From Macrococcoides epidermidis (GTDB taxonomy: Bacteria > Bacillota > Bacilli > Staphylococcales > Staphylococcaceae), in the NCBI RefSeq assembly GCF_042659445.1, contig NZ_JBHSSR010000001.1: a stretch of DNA of 64,000 bases. One strand, written 5' to 3'. Of this stretch, positions 33,671 through 42,589 are shown piece after piece (the stretch's first letter is position 1; each line of letters opens with the position of its first letter). Under the pieces are notes generated by a model, which made no database searches, was not told where the DNA came from, and saw only the letters and a list, made by a program, of their open reading frames with translations. A program made the position numbers and the translations under genes.

Positions 33671-35158
33671 TTAAAAACTTGATAATCCACTAAACTCCTG
33701 AATGCGATAAATCACGGATTTTAAGAATGAAGGATCCTTCTTTACATCATAATGATCTGTCACATGCGCATATGTATTATCCCATTTCGCATCAAAATCC
33801 TGATCAATCTTAGTAAATACTGGTAAGCTCGATTGTCCAGAAATCATAACATCCGTCTCTAGATTTAAGTCACCGACATTACGTCTTGTTAAATTCGCAC
33901 TACCTAAAATTAAAGTCGATTTATGCTTATCCTTATCCTCAAGTAATGTAAATTTCGCATGATACTGTTCGCCATGACTCACTGCCCATTTAATCTTGAT
34001 GTTATCATCTGACTTTGCAATTAATTCATGCGCTACAGGTTTATTCGGAATGCCCGGTTTTTCTTTACCGAATGCTTCTTTGTTCACATCTAGTATCAAC
34101 TGCACATCAACACCACGTTTACTTGCATTGATTAAAGATTTTACAATATCACGGTCAGATATATAGAACATGCCCATCTTAACAGAATCTCCATCGCTCA
34201 TTCGACCAATCTCTTCTAACAGCGCAGCTTTAATCTTTCCTTCAGTAACTAGTGTTGTCGTATAATCCATGCCGTTATTAAATGCACGTTTATTGATCTC
34301 AAAGTCACCTATCCTTAAATCTGCACCACTCATGTTCATCGCATGTACTTCACTATTGATTAAATCTTCCTGTATTTGCCCACTTACTTTTAAAGCAACA
34401 TTCTGATGATGACCACTCGGATCATGTGGGTTACTTGAAGCGATAATTGCAGTTTTCTCCGTTACTAACGTTTTACGGTGATTGGCTTTCATATTGAGCA
34501 ATCTACCAAATCCACGAACTGTTACATTCGGTTCATCTTTTGAAAATATATTGGTGATTAAACCATTCTCATTATTGCCAAACCAACGTAATGTCGGACG
34601 CCAAAAACCTGAATAAACTGGATTAGAGTCTCTTAGAGCTACTAAATTCGTCTCGTATAAATTAATACCATTTGCGCGCAACTTTTTATAATGCTCTGGT
34701 GTATAACTACCGTAGAATGAATTGATTGGGTCAGTTAACATGTAAATTCTGATATTCGGTTGAGCCTTCTTTTTAGCAATTAATGCATCCGTTAATTGTT
34801 CAGTTAATTTAGGAAATTTAATTTCACCATCATAAGCATTATTAAACAAAAACATATCCAGAATAATAAAATCCTGTGCATCGCGAATTGCCTGTAATTG
34901 TGCTTTAAAGATTTCATGATCATAATGCATCACTTTATTCTTCTCATATGTGTTATCGATTAACACTTCAGCATTGTTCGTCCTACTGTAATCGTACCAC
35001 TTTGAAATACCGCCTGGCAGCGGCTTTAATGCACCGTAAATGGCACAGATTATATAAATGCCAAAACAAATTAAAATTATTTTTTTAAATCCAATTTTCT
35101 TTTTCTTGCGTCTATTTTTGCTCTTTTTCACTACTGTATTCGAAGATTTTTTAGGCAT
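33671..35158 (-). CDS. Membrane-anchored phospholipase D-like protein with HKE motifs
   Basis: The start ATG 35158 (MPKKSSNTVVKKSKNRRKKKK) follows GGGGGTG. The 495-residue protein has a very basic N-terminus, one membrane helix (about 28-48), and then two PLD domains. Motif 1 is NHRKTLVTE (His227, Lys229, Glu234) and motif 2 YHAKFTLLE (His400, Lys402, Glu407), followed by GSANLTRRN. Both motifs keep His and Lys but have Glu where the HKD consensus has Asp. It may be a phospholipase or cardiolipin-synthase-like phosphatidyltransferase; lipid specificity is unknown. It is monocistronic. Confidence 0.82.
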   Translation of the reverse strand: MPKKSSNTVVKKSKNRRKKKKIGFKKIILICFGIYIICAIYGALKPLPGGISKWYDYSRTNNAEVLIDNTYEKNKVMHYDHEIFKAQLQAIRDAQDFIILDMFLFNNAYDGEIKFPKLTEQLTDALIAKKKAQPNIRIYMLTDPINSFYGSYTPEHYKKLRANGINLYETNLVALRDSNPVYSGFWRPTLRWFGNNENGLITNIFSKDEPNVTVRGFGRLLNMKANHRKTLVTEKTAIIASSNPHDPSGHHQNVALKVSGQIQEDLINSEVHAMNMSGADLRIGDFEINKRAFNNGMDYTTTLVTEGKIKAALLEEIGRMSDGDSVKMGMFYISDRDIVKSLINASKRGVDVQLILDVNKEAFGKEKPGIPNKPVAHELIAKSDDNIKIKWAVSHGEQYHAKFTLLEDKDKHKSTLILGSANLTRRNVGDLNLETDVMISGQSSLPVFTKIDQDFDAKWDNTYAHVTDHYDVKKDPSFLKSVIYRIQEFSGLSSF

Positions 35159-35187
35159 AGTACACCCCCATATTTTCTTTATTATAA

Positions 35188-35216
35188 CAAAAAACAAAGC
35201 CCGGAAGGACTTTGTT
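35188..35216 (-). terminator. Intrinsic terminator of the GntR-ABC operon
   Basis: The minus-strand stem AACAAAG-T-CC / GG-G-CTTTGTT (35216-35193) with a tetraloop and a following U-run lies right after the permease stop codon. Confidence 0.75.
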
Positions 35217-35218
35217 CA

Positions 35219-37108
35219 TTACTTTTTCATTACGACGTACTGGTAACTTTCATCAAAGAAATATAAATGATTTCCTTTCGCGTCAGCACCGTTTTCATTA
35301 AATTCTTTATTGAACTTACTACGATCTATTTTCTTTGCAAAAGGTAAATCTCTCACATCGCTACTACCGATTTTACTGTAATTCGATATATTACCCAGGT
35401 CATATACTTTGCCTAGTGGTAATGCTGAACTAGGACTTTCAATAATATTTTCTTTCACTAAAAAATTAATAATATCTTTATCATAAACTGAGATATAAAT
35501 TGCTTCTTCATATCCATCTTCATTACTTTCATTAAATGTAAAATGTAATGCTGAATTATTTGATGGTACACCTTGTAAAACTTTAAAATGATTATATTTA
35601 TGCTTCAATAATTTTAATAGCATCTGTTTTTGCTTGTTATTCAATGACGTTCCAGCATAAGAACTATCAGAAGTTTCAATATTTAAATATATATTTTTAT
35701 TAAATAATTTTTCCCAGGGTATATCATTCGAAATACGTGCAATATTTTCCTGCGTCGCTACTTTTTTCATATAACGATCATATATTTTTTCTTCAATTTG
35801 ATAAAATCTATTAATTTTTCTGCCATCATTTAATTTGTAATCAATATTGATGGTCATTGTACTGGTATCATTATTAAAAGATGCTTTATTAGCTTGAATC
35901 AAATCTTTATGCGCATCTATCACAGTTTGAATAATTTTCTTATCTTTTATAGCTGATTGACTTAATATACTTTCTTCTGCCAATGTATTATTTTCATCGA
36001 TAGAGGTTTTTACACTTGCGATGTCTTCTACTTTTGGCACATATTGCTCTCTCATCTGCCCAGAGACAAATACACCAGCAAAAGCTATTATGACAAGCCC
36101 AAGTGTAAGTAGAAACAATTTTTTATCATATTGTATGCGCACTGATTTTTGTGCAACCATTTCAAGAAAGATGTATACAACTACAAATGATACGAGGTAA
36201 ATAAAGATTGTCAGTATTTTTTGTTCAAAAAATATTGAATTAAAAATAATACCACCAAGCATTGTTGCAATAAACATTGAAATAAAAAATGTGATGAAGT
36301 GAGCATAATTTGTTGAATATGCTTCATTAATTCTTTCATTCTTTCTGTGTTGATATATAACAAATAATAAAATCGAGATGATAATAGTGACAATTAACAA
36401 AATTATTAAATATTGAATACTAAACTGATCTGTCACAACATCATTAATAAAACGAATCGGAACAGTCAGATTGGTCATTATTTTATCAGGATATTGTTGT
36501 AATCCTTTAAACATGAACATATGTGTTGTATAGATTAATGTCATCACGATAAAAGGTGAAGCAATCAATATTACTGATGAAATGATATGGTTTAGCATAT
36601 TGTTAATGTATAATCCGAATAACAATGTAACCGTAAAGATAAAGAAATCTATCAAACAATTTAACAATATCCATATCACTACTTTTTCTAGTTCGATAGA
36701 TAAGTATTTAAATCCAAAAATCCATGATATGAGTCCGTTAACGAATAAATTAAGCATCAAATGTGAAAAAAACACAGCATAAATTGTAACGAGAATACTT
36801 TCACGTTTAATCGGCAAGCTATGAATAAAGTCAGATGCAGCTTGAGACTTAAAGAAATATGTCATAAACACCGCACATAACAGTGCATAACTCATCGAAC
36901 CTACAAAATAAATAGGGCTTGTCATCATTTCACCAATCAAATATTTACTATGCTGGTGGTCGCTATTTACACTATCAAGATGTGCAATAACATATGAGAA
37001 TGGCACAAGAATAAAAGTACATATGATATTAATAATTGTAAGTGCAATGATTGAACGTGATAAATTACTGAATAGTGCCTTATTCAACGATAATGTTTTC
37101 AATTGCAT
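35219..37108 (-). CDS. ABC transporter permease with large extracytoplasmic domain
   Basis: The start ATG 37108 lies eight bases after AGGAGG; an ATG two codons earlier is too close to that site. The 629-residue protein has about eight helices in residues 1-350 and a large hydrophilic region (about 350-629) outside the last helix (SGQMREQYVPKVEDIASVKTSID...). It resembles the permeases of YtrA-regulated or PmtB-type export systems but is longer. The substrate is unknown; neighbouring genes imply an exporter of peptides or antimicrobials. It is third in the GntR-ATPase-permease operon. Confidence 0.8.
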   Translation of the reverse strand: MQLKTLSLNKALFSNLSRSIIALTIINIICTFILVPFSYVIAHLDSVNSDHQHSKYLIGEMMTSPIYFVGSMSYALLCAVFMTYFFKSQAASDFIHSLPIKRESILVTIYAVFFSHLMLNLFVNGLISWIFGFKYLSIELEKVVIWILLNCLIDFFIFTVTLLFGLYINNMLNHIISSVILIASPFIVMTLIYTTHMFMFKGLQQYPDKIMTNLTVPIRFINDVVTDQFSIQYLIILLIVTIIISILLFVIYQHRKNERINEAYSTNYAHFITFFISMFIATMLGGIIFNSIFFEQKILTIFIYLVSFVVVYIFLEMVAQKSVRIQYDKKLFLLTLGLVIIAFAGVFVSGQMREQYVPKVEDIASVKTSIDENNTLAEESILSQSAIKDKKIIQTVIDAHKDLIQANKASFNNDTSTMTINIDYKLNDGRKINRFYQIEEKIYDRYMKKVATQENIARISNDIPWEKLFNKNIYLNIETSDSSYAGTSLNNKQKQMLLKLLKHKYNHFKVLQGVPSNNSALHFTFNESNEDGYEEAIYISVYDKDIINFLVKENIIESPSSALPLGKVYDLGNISNYSKIGSSDVRDLPFAKKIDRSKFNKEFNENGADAKGNHLYFFDESYQYVVMKK

Positions 37109-37982
37109 AACCATAGCCTCCTAATTCGTATGTAAATATTTCTTCAAGTGATAATGGTAATATGTCGTACAGTAAGGGATGACCGGATGTAATATACTGC
37201 TCTAAATCATCAAATTTTCCTTTAACGATACATGTAACAACACGACCTTTTACAGTCTTTTGTATTAAATTCATTCCTTCAAAGAACTGATCATCTGGAA
37301 TACGCTCAAACGCCATTTGAATTTTAGCGACATTTCCTTTTAAATCATCTAAATCTCTCGCCATTAAAATCTTTCCCTCATGCATTAAAGACACTGAATC
37401 ACAGAAATCTTCCATTTCACGTAAATTATGACTGGAGACAAACAGTGACATGTTATGATTACTCACATCCTGTATAAGTATATTTTTTATCGTATGTCGA
37501 ACGATTGGATCAAGTCCATCAAATGGTTCATCGAGTAACATCACTTCTGGTCTAGCTGCAATTGCTAATATAAAGGCACATTGACGTTTCATTCCTTTAG
37601 ATAATTTAGACAATTTTTTATTTGGATTCAGCTTAAGCAACTCAATCAACTGTTCGAAACGTTCATAACTAAAATTTGGGTAAAGATTTTTAAAGAATTC
37701 TCCCATTTCTTTTAAGTTGGCATGATTAAAGAAATATGGAATATCAGATATAAATATCATCTTTGATTTATATGATTCATTTTCAAATACAGGTTGATCA
37801 TTAAATAAAATCTCTCCTTGATCTGTGCGGTAAATTCCTGCAATCATCTTAAGAAGTGTCGTCTTTCCTGCGCCGTTACTTCCGAGTAATCCTTGAATTG
37901 TTCCTGGAAGAATCGTTAAAGTGGCAGCGTCTACTGCAGTATATGTTCCGAATAATTTTGTTGCATGATTAATTTGAATCAT
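37080..37982 (-). CDS. ABC transporter ATPase (YtrB/PmtA-like)
   Basis: The start ATG 37982 lies eight bases after GAGGGG and overlaps the GntR gene by 14 bp. The 300-residue protein has Walker A GSNGAGKTT, Q-loop near FISDIPYFF, signature LSKGMKRQ (a serine-lysine variant of LSGGQ), Walker B VMLLDEPFDGLD and switch SSHNL. A C-terminal ~80-residue extension (KIQMAFERIPDD...) is typical of drug and peptide export ATPases. It overlaps the permease gene by 29 bp, so all three genes are translationally coupled. Confidence 0.9.
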   Translation of the reverse strand: MIQINHATKLFGTYTAVDAATLTILPGTIQGLLGSNGAGKTTLLKMIAGIYRTDQGEILFNDQPVFENESYKSKMIFISDIPYFFNHANLKEMGEFFKNLYPNFSYERFEQLIELLKLNPNKKLSKLSKGMKRQCAFILAIAARPEVMLLDEPFDGLDPIVRHTIKNILIQDVSNHNMSLFVSSHNLREMEDFCDSVSLMHEGKILMARDLDDLKGNVAKIQMAFERIPDDQFFEGMNLIQKTVKGRVVTCIVKGKFDDLEQYITSGHPLLYDILPLSLEEIFTYELGGYGYAIENIIVE

Positions 37983-38349
37983 TGGAATCACCCCTCACGT
38001 TCTGAATTTGTTGAATAATCTCTTCCTTTGTTAACCCTAGGAATAGTAGTTCCTGTACAATTTTCTCTAATGATTCAGATAACATGTTTATACGCTCCTT
38101 GTGCATCGTATCCTCAATTTTATTTACAAAACTGCCTTTGCCAGGTACTGAATATGTAAATCCTAAATGTTCTAACTCTCGATAAGCCTTTTGAATCGTA
38201 TTTGGATTTATCGTGAGCTCTTGTGCAAGCTGTCTGACTGAAGGTAGCTGATCATCTGTTTGCAGCACACCATTTATGATTTGTAACTTAAATCCATTAA
38301 CGAGTTGTTCATAAATGGGGACACGACTACGATTATCGATTGATATCAT
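37969..38349 (-). CDS. YtrA/PmtR-type GntR-family regulator
   Basis: The start ATG 38349 (MISIDNRSRVPIYEQLVNGFK) follows GGAGAG; longer upstream readings run through the promoter. The 126-residue protein has an N-terminal winged helix (about 10-75, SVRQLAQELTINPNTIQKAYRELEHLGF) and a short helical tail for dimerisation, the YtrA subfamily layout. This subfamily autoregulates exporter operons, such as PmtR in S. aureus. It is first in the operon with the ABC ATPase and permease. Confidence 0.88.
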   Translation of the reverse strand: MISIDNRSRVPIYEQLVNGFKLQIINGVLQTDDQLPSVRQLAQELTINPNTIQKAYRELEHLGFTYSVPGKGSFVNKIEDTMHKERINMLSESLEKIVQELLFLGLTKEEIIQQIQNVRGDSNDSN

Positions 38350-38357
38350 TGTATCTC

Positions 38358-38392
38358 TCCGTTCTACTGTATTAACTGTACTACTCATTATA
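38358..38392 (-). promoter_or_regulatory. Promoter and repeated TACAG element of the GntR-ABC operon
   Basis: On the minus strand a -10 TATAAT (38392-38387) is followed by TACAGTTAATACAG, two TACAG copies nine bases apart in the expected position of an operator for the operon's own GntR-type repressor. The repeat is direct, not inverted, so the assignment is weak. Confidence 0.35.
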
Positions 38393-38439
38393 ATACACCT
38401 ATAACAGAAAAATGCAAGTGGAAATGACAAAAATTACAC

Positions 38440-38466
38440 AAAAAAAGAACACACAAACGTGTGTTC
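38440..38466 (-). terminator. Intrinsic terminator of the downstream SDR gene
   Basis: The 8-bp stem GAACACAC / GTGTGTTC with a four-base loop has a U-run on the minus strand. Confidence 0.8.
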
Positions 38467-38477
38467 AACATTATTGC

Positions 38478-39257
38478 TTATAAGCTCGGTGATTTCCCGC
38501 CATCGATATTGACTGCTACACCTGTCACATAACTTGCCGCTTCACTGACTAAGAATGAAATAACATTCGCTGCTTCACGTGTATCACCAATACGACCTAA
38601 CGGAATATCAAACTTCGGATCTCTTGCATATTCTTCCCAAGTTAATTCTGGTGCTTCTTCCTGCCAGCGTTTCTCAATTTGTCCGCTACGAATTAAGCCG
38701 ATACATACAGCATTTACTCGAATATTGTATTGTGCTAAATCTTTGCTGAGTGTCTTTGTTAATGCCAATCCTGCTGCACGTGTAACAGAGGTTGGTGTTG
38801 TGTTAGCTGGTGGATTCTTACCTGCGACAGCTGTAAGATTAACGATTGCCCCACCATTTTTCTTAAGTTCTGGAATCGCGGCATGTAACATATGCACTGC
38901 TCCAAATAGTTTAAGATCTAAATCCTCCTGCCAATCATTCAGAGAAACTTCTTCAAAATTTTTAGCAAACGCACTACCTGCATTATTGATTAATATATCA
39001 AGCTTGCCATAAGTATCAATTGCCTTTTGTACGAATGCTTTACAATCTGCTTCTTTTGTTACGTCACATACTTGATATGCGACTTCTTTGCCTGTTTTCT
39101 CTTTAATTTCTTTTACCACTTCAATCAGTTCATCTTCATGACGGCTGGCGATAACAACGTTTGCCCCTTCTTCAGCCAGAACTGTTGCTGTTTCTTTCCC
39201 GATACCTTTACTAGAACCTGTGATCACTGCGACTTTATCTTGTAAACCTAAATCCAT
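38478..39257 (-). CDS. SDR-fold protein with substituted catalytic residues
   Basis: This 259-residue Rossmann-fold SDR keeps the cofactor motifs TGSSKGIG (13-20) and NNAG (91-94) and the C-terminal VTGVAVNIDGG. The active site is altered: the catalytic Ser position in VNLTAVAG is Ala143, the YxxxK motif reads TSVTR (Thr156, Arg160), and spacing is otherwise normal. Known SDR branches with this change exist, so it may have a different chemistry or be a binding protein. It is monocistronic on the minus strand, ended by a terminator. Confidence 0.85.
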   Translation of the reverse strand: MDLGLQDKVAVITGSSKGIGKETATVLAEEGANVVIASRHEDELIEVVKEIKEKTGKEVAYQVCDVTKEADCKAFVQKAIDTYGKLDILINNAGSAFAKNFEEVSLNDWQEDLDLKLFGAVHMLHAAIPELKKNGGAIVNLTAVAGKNPPANTTPTSVTRAAGLALTKTLSKDLAQYNIRVNAVCIGLIRSGQIEKRWQEEAPELTWEEYARDPKFDIPLGRIGDTREAANVISFLVSEAASYVTGVAVNIDGGKSPSL

Positions 39258-39330
39258 TTTATCAGCTCCTTTTACCTAAAATATATCAAAAATCATGCTG
39301 TGATAATAGGAATTAACTTTTTGCGAAACT

Positions 39331-39378
39331 AAAAAAAAAATGCATCTTTTCCGGATACTCAAAGTATCCGGAAAAGAT
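39331..39378 (-). terminator. Intrinsic terminator after the GNAT gene
   Basis: A perfect 15-bp stem ATCTTTTCCGGATAC / GTATCCGGAAAAGAT (39344-39358, 39364-39378) is followed by a run of ten U on the minus strand. Confidence 0.92.
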
Positions 39379-39393
39379 ACACAATTTCAATCC

Positions 39394-39771
39394 TTATTCA
39401 CCAAATGTCCTTCTAAAACCATAAAATGGTCTGAAACTTTTTTCATAATAGCCTTTAGAGTCACTTGTTGCCAGCAATTCCATACGTGTGGTCGGGTATA
39501 ACTGGTGAATATGTTCAACCAATGCCTTTGCAATACCACGGCCTCTATAATCATGATGTGTAATTAATTCACAAAGATAGAGACTAATATGTCCATCTGT
39601 AATAGCTCTGGCACAACCAACAACCTGTTCTTCTTCAATATAGACGTAACTCTCACTATTTAACCATGCAGCAAGTGTCTGTTCATGACGTGCAACTAAA
39701 TTGTCCCAACCTTCTGCTGCATTCATCTTTTGTATGGCATCAATATCATTTTCTTCAAACTTTCTAATCAT
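39394..39771 (-). CDS. GNAT-family N-acetyltransferase
   Basis: This short 125-residue GNAT has the acetyl-CoA loop DYRGRGIAKALVEH (R-G-x-G-x-A) and a C-terminal SKGYYEKSFRPFYGFRRTF segment. The start overlaps the stop of the upstream acyltransferase by 4 bp, behind GAGGATAAA, so it is coupled to that gene. It might acetylate a small molecule or wall precursor, but nothing fixes the substrate. Confidence 0.82.
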   Translation of the reverse strand: MIRKFEENDIDAIQKMNAAEGWDNLVARHEQTLAAWLNSESYVYIEEEQVVGCARAITDGHISLYLCELITHHDYRGRGIAKALVEHIHQLYPTTRMELLATSDSKGYYEKSFRPFYGFRRTFGE

Positions 39772-42524
39772 TTTTTATCCTCTTTGTTTGATTTCGTCTT
39801 TTTAAGTAACGGCATTAAATCCGATTCGATGTGTGGTGCTAAAGTTTTAACAAAACTTTGTGTCATATGACCTTTATCTGAATACGCTATGACACCATCT
39901 ATAACTGGTTCGCATCGCTCTTTTGGACAAATGTATTGAGTATAATCATAGTAATGTACATTCGAAGGTTTTTCTTTAAGTTTTGACCAGTCTGTCGTTT
40001 TTGGTACGACTTGATTTTTCGGTACAGTACATTTGATATTTTTTGCACCATTTTGAGCGACACATTCAGGTACACTATTTCTAAAGTAAGGTGTATCTCT
40101 TACACCAAATATTTCAATGCCTGCGCTCTGTAATTTATGAAACTGTTTAATATACCCTGGTGGTACAGTAGTGATATTAAAATATGATTTCTCAGCAGTT
40201 GTAAAGACGAGATCAGGATTCAACGCTTTTATCTTATCAATAATCGAATCATTCCATGCTTTACAGTCTGGACGTGCAACTGCTTTCTCTTCAAGGCTGC
40301 AGCCACTTTTCGTCATATTAACGATACGTATAGGATACTTTTCAGATATCGTTTGCAATGCCCCTAACCAATGCGCTGAATGTGAGTCTCCAACGAGTGC
40401 TACTGTATATTTATAGTTATCTTTCTTACCATAGATACAGCTTTTAACTGTTTTCGATTTATCCTGAATATGACAACCATCTTTATAACTTTCCGGTATA
40501 TCTTCTTTAGCTGACAAAACATTCTCACGTTTGGCTTTTATATCTTCTAATATTGGCATCATATCTTTTTCAACGTAAGGTGTTAGTGTTGATACAAATG
40601 TTTTTGTCATATGTGATTTATCAAAATAGGCGACAACATTCCCTACAACAGGTTCACAATAATCATCCGGACAGATTTTATCCGTATAATCTACAAAATG
40701 AACACCTTTTGGTTTTTCAGCAAGTTTTGACCAATCTGTTGTTTTTGGCACAACAAGTGCTTTCTCAACCTTGCAAAGATCACTATCACGTCCATTTGCC
40801 TGAATACATTCAGGTACGTCCTTCCTGAAATAAGGTGTATCTCTTATTGCAAATATTTCAATACCACGCTCTGTAAAGGCATTAAACTGTTCGATGTAAC
40901 CTTGCGGAACTTCAGTCACGTCGAAATACGAAATTTCGGCCATGGCTAACACAAGATCTGGCTGCTCTGCGCTTACTTTCTCTACAACTTGCTCATTCCA
41001 CTTATCACAAGATGGTAAGCCTTTTCTATCAGTAGATAAACGACACCCACTCTTTGTTACGTTTAATAAGCGAATCTTATGCTTCCTAGCAATATCATGA
41101 ACAGCTGTAAACCAATGTGTAGAATGGCTTCCACCAACAACTGCAACCGTATAATCATACCCTTTAGTAACACCATATTCGCAAATTTTCACTTCAGGAG
41201 AATTACTCGATACGTGACAACCATCTTTATACGTTTGTGCCTGATCTTCTTTAATATTAGCATCCCGTGGGATATAAGGCTTTTCTTTAAAATCATTCAT
41301 TTCAAAGACTTTTGCACCAGGATATTGATTTGATTTAGCAAGTGCTTTACTTTTTTCTATTTCCTGATGCATATGGTTTTGCCATAATGAATTCAGCCCA
41401 AGAACCGGTGCTAAGCAAAGTAATATCACTAACAATACTGGCCATGAATTATTACGAGCTTTAAGTAAACGAATCGGACGCTCAATTAAGTGTGTGACTA
41501 ATACTGATAATAAAAGTGACGCAGCCATAATTAGACATCCATGCAAAATAGACACGTGTTCATTGTTAAAGATTACATGATAAAATGTCAGCAATACCCA
41601 ATGCCATAAATAAAAGCCATATGAATAGCCGCCAAGTTTAACCATCCATTTTGAACCAAGTAATCGTTCTACACCAAATTTTGTAGCATTCTCTCCGGAA
41701 AGTAATATTAACACAGCAGATAACGTGGGCCATAATGCAATATAACCTGGGAACATTGTGGAAACTTCAAGTAAAATACCACAAAGTATCAACATGATTA
41801 ATCCAAACCAACCTGCTACTGCAGACAAAAATGATGGCAACTTAATGCGTTGTATCATTAGACAGAGTATGCCACCTAAACTAAACTCCCATACGCGTGT
41901 ACGTGTATCAAAATATGCCCATGGCTGATTAACTTGTGTAAGATAAATAGAGTAGCCTAGTGATACACTAAACAATATTACGAGTAGTACAAACAAAGGT
42001 TTTTTTATCTGTTGTTTAAATAAACGTGATAGTAAAATAGCGCACCATATTACAAAGAACCAAATCAAATAAAATTGTCCCTGTATACTCATCGCCCAGA
42101 AATGCTGTACAGGACTCTTCTCATTGCCTGCATCTAAATAATCTACTGAATTAAAAGCCAGTTGCCAGTTCTCATAGTACAATGCAGAAGCAAATACCTC
42201 TTTTATCGTCTGCATCCATCTCGCACCTGGCAAATAGAAATAACTTAATATAATCACAGTAAACAAGACAAAAAATGCTTGAGGCATCAACCTTTTTAAC
42301 AGTCCCATAATAAACTCAAAGAAATTTACTGTGCCTGTCCTACGAAATTTAGAAAGTAGACTCGTCGTAATTAAAAAGCCACTTACGACAAAGAACACAT
42401 CAACCCCACCAGAAACTTTACCTAACCATATATGATAGATTGCAACAAGCAATGCAGCAACTGCACGAAGACCTTCTATTTCTGGTCTGAACTTCTTTTT
42501 TGATACCGATTGGTCCTGAATCAT
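39768..42524 (-). CDS. OatA-like acyltransferase with two tandem SGNH domains
   Basis: This 918-residue protein has an acyltransferase-3 membrane domain (about 1-390, ten helices, FRPEIEGLRAVAALLVAIYH and GGVDVFFVVSGFLIT). Two homologous extracytoplasmic SGNH-hydrolase domains follow, 248 residues apart, each beginning YKDGCH and carrying VPKTTDWSKL, RDTPYFR and a DKxHMT catalytic-His motif. In the second the nucleophile motif is GDSHS (Ser714). In the first it is GGSHS (Ser466), with Asp replaced by Gly. OatA-type enzymes pass acetyl groups across the membrane to MurNAc or other wall glycans; usual length is about 600. AGGTGATAAA precedes the ATG. Confidence 0.88.
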   Translation of the reverse strand: MIQDQSVSKKKFRPEIEGLRAVAALLVAIYHIWLGKVSGGVDVFFVVSGFLITTSLLSKFRRTGTVNFFEFIMGLLKRLMPQAFFVLFTVIILSYFYLPGARWMQTIKEVFASALYYENWQLAFNSVDYLDAGNEKSPVQHFWAMSIQGQFYLIWFFVIWCAILLSRLFKQQIKKPLFVLLVILFSVSLGYSIYLTQVNQPWAYFDTRTRVWEFSLGGILCLMIQRIKLPSFLSAVAGWFGLIMLILCGILLEVSTMFPGYIALWPTLSAVLILLSGENATKFGVERLLGSKWMVKLGGYSYGFYLWHWVLLTFYHVIFNNEHVSILHGCLIMAASLLLSVLVTHLIERPIRLLKARNNSWPVLLVILLCLAPVLGLNSLWQNHMHQEIEKSKALAKSNQYPGAKVFEMNDFKEKPYIPRDANIKEDQAQTYKDGCHVSSNSPEVKICEYGVTKGYDYTVAVVGGSHSTHWFTAVHDIARKHKIRLLNVTKSGCRLSTDRKGLPSCDKWNEQVVEKVSAEQPDLVLAMAEISYFDVTEVPQGYIEQFNAFTERGIEIFAIRDTPYFRKDVPECIQANGRDSDLCKVEKALVVPKTTDWSKLAEKPKGVHFVDYTDKICPDDYCEPVVGNVVAYFDKSHMTKTFVSTLTPYVEKDMMPILEDIKAKRENVLSAKEDIPESYKDGCHIQDKSKTVKSCIYGKKDNYKYTVALVGDSHSAHWLGALQTISEKYPIRIVNMTKSGCSLEEKAVARPDCKAWNDSIIDKIKALNPDLVFTTAEKSYFNITTVPPGYIKQFHKLQSAGIEIFGVRDTPYFRNSVPECVAQNGAKNIKCTVPKNQVVPKTTDWSKLKEKPSNVHYYDYTQYICPKERCEPVIDGVIAYSDKGHMTQSFVKTLAPHIESDLMPLLKKTKSNKEDKK

Positions 42525-42553
42525 TTTATCACCTGTACGATTTTATTTTGCAT

Positions 42554-42581
42554 AAAAATAAGTCAGGATTCATCCTGACTT
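42554..42581 (-). terminator. Intrinsic terminator after yebC
   Basis: The stem AAGTCAGGAT / ATCCTGACTT is followed by U-rich sequence on the minus strand. Confidence 0.8.
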
Positions 42582-42589
42582 CAAATCAA

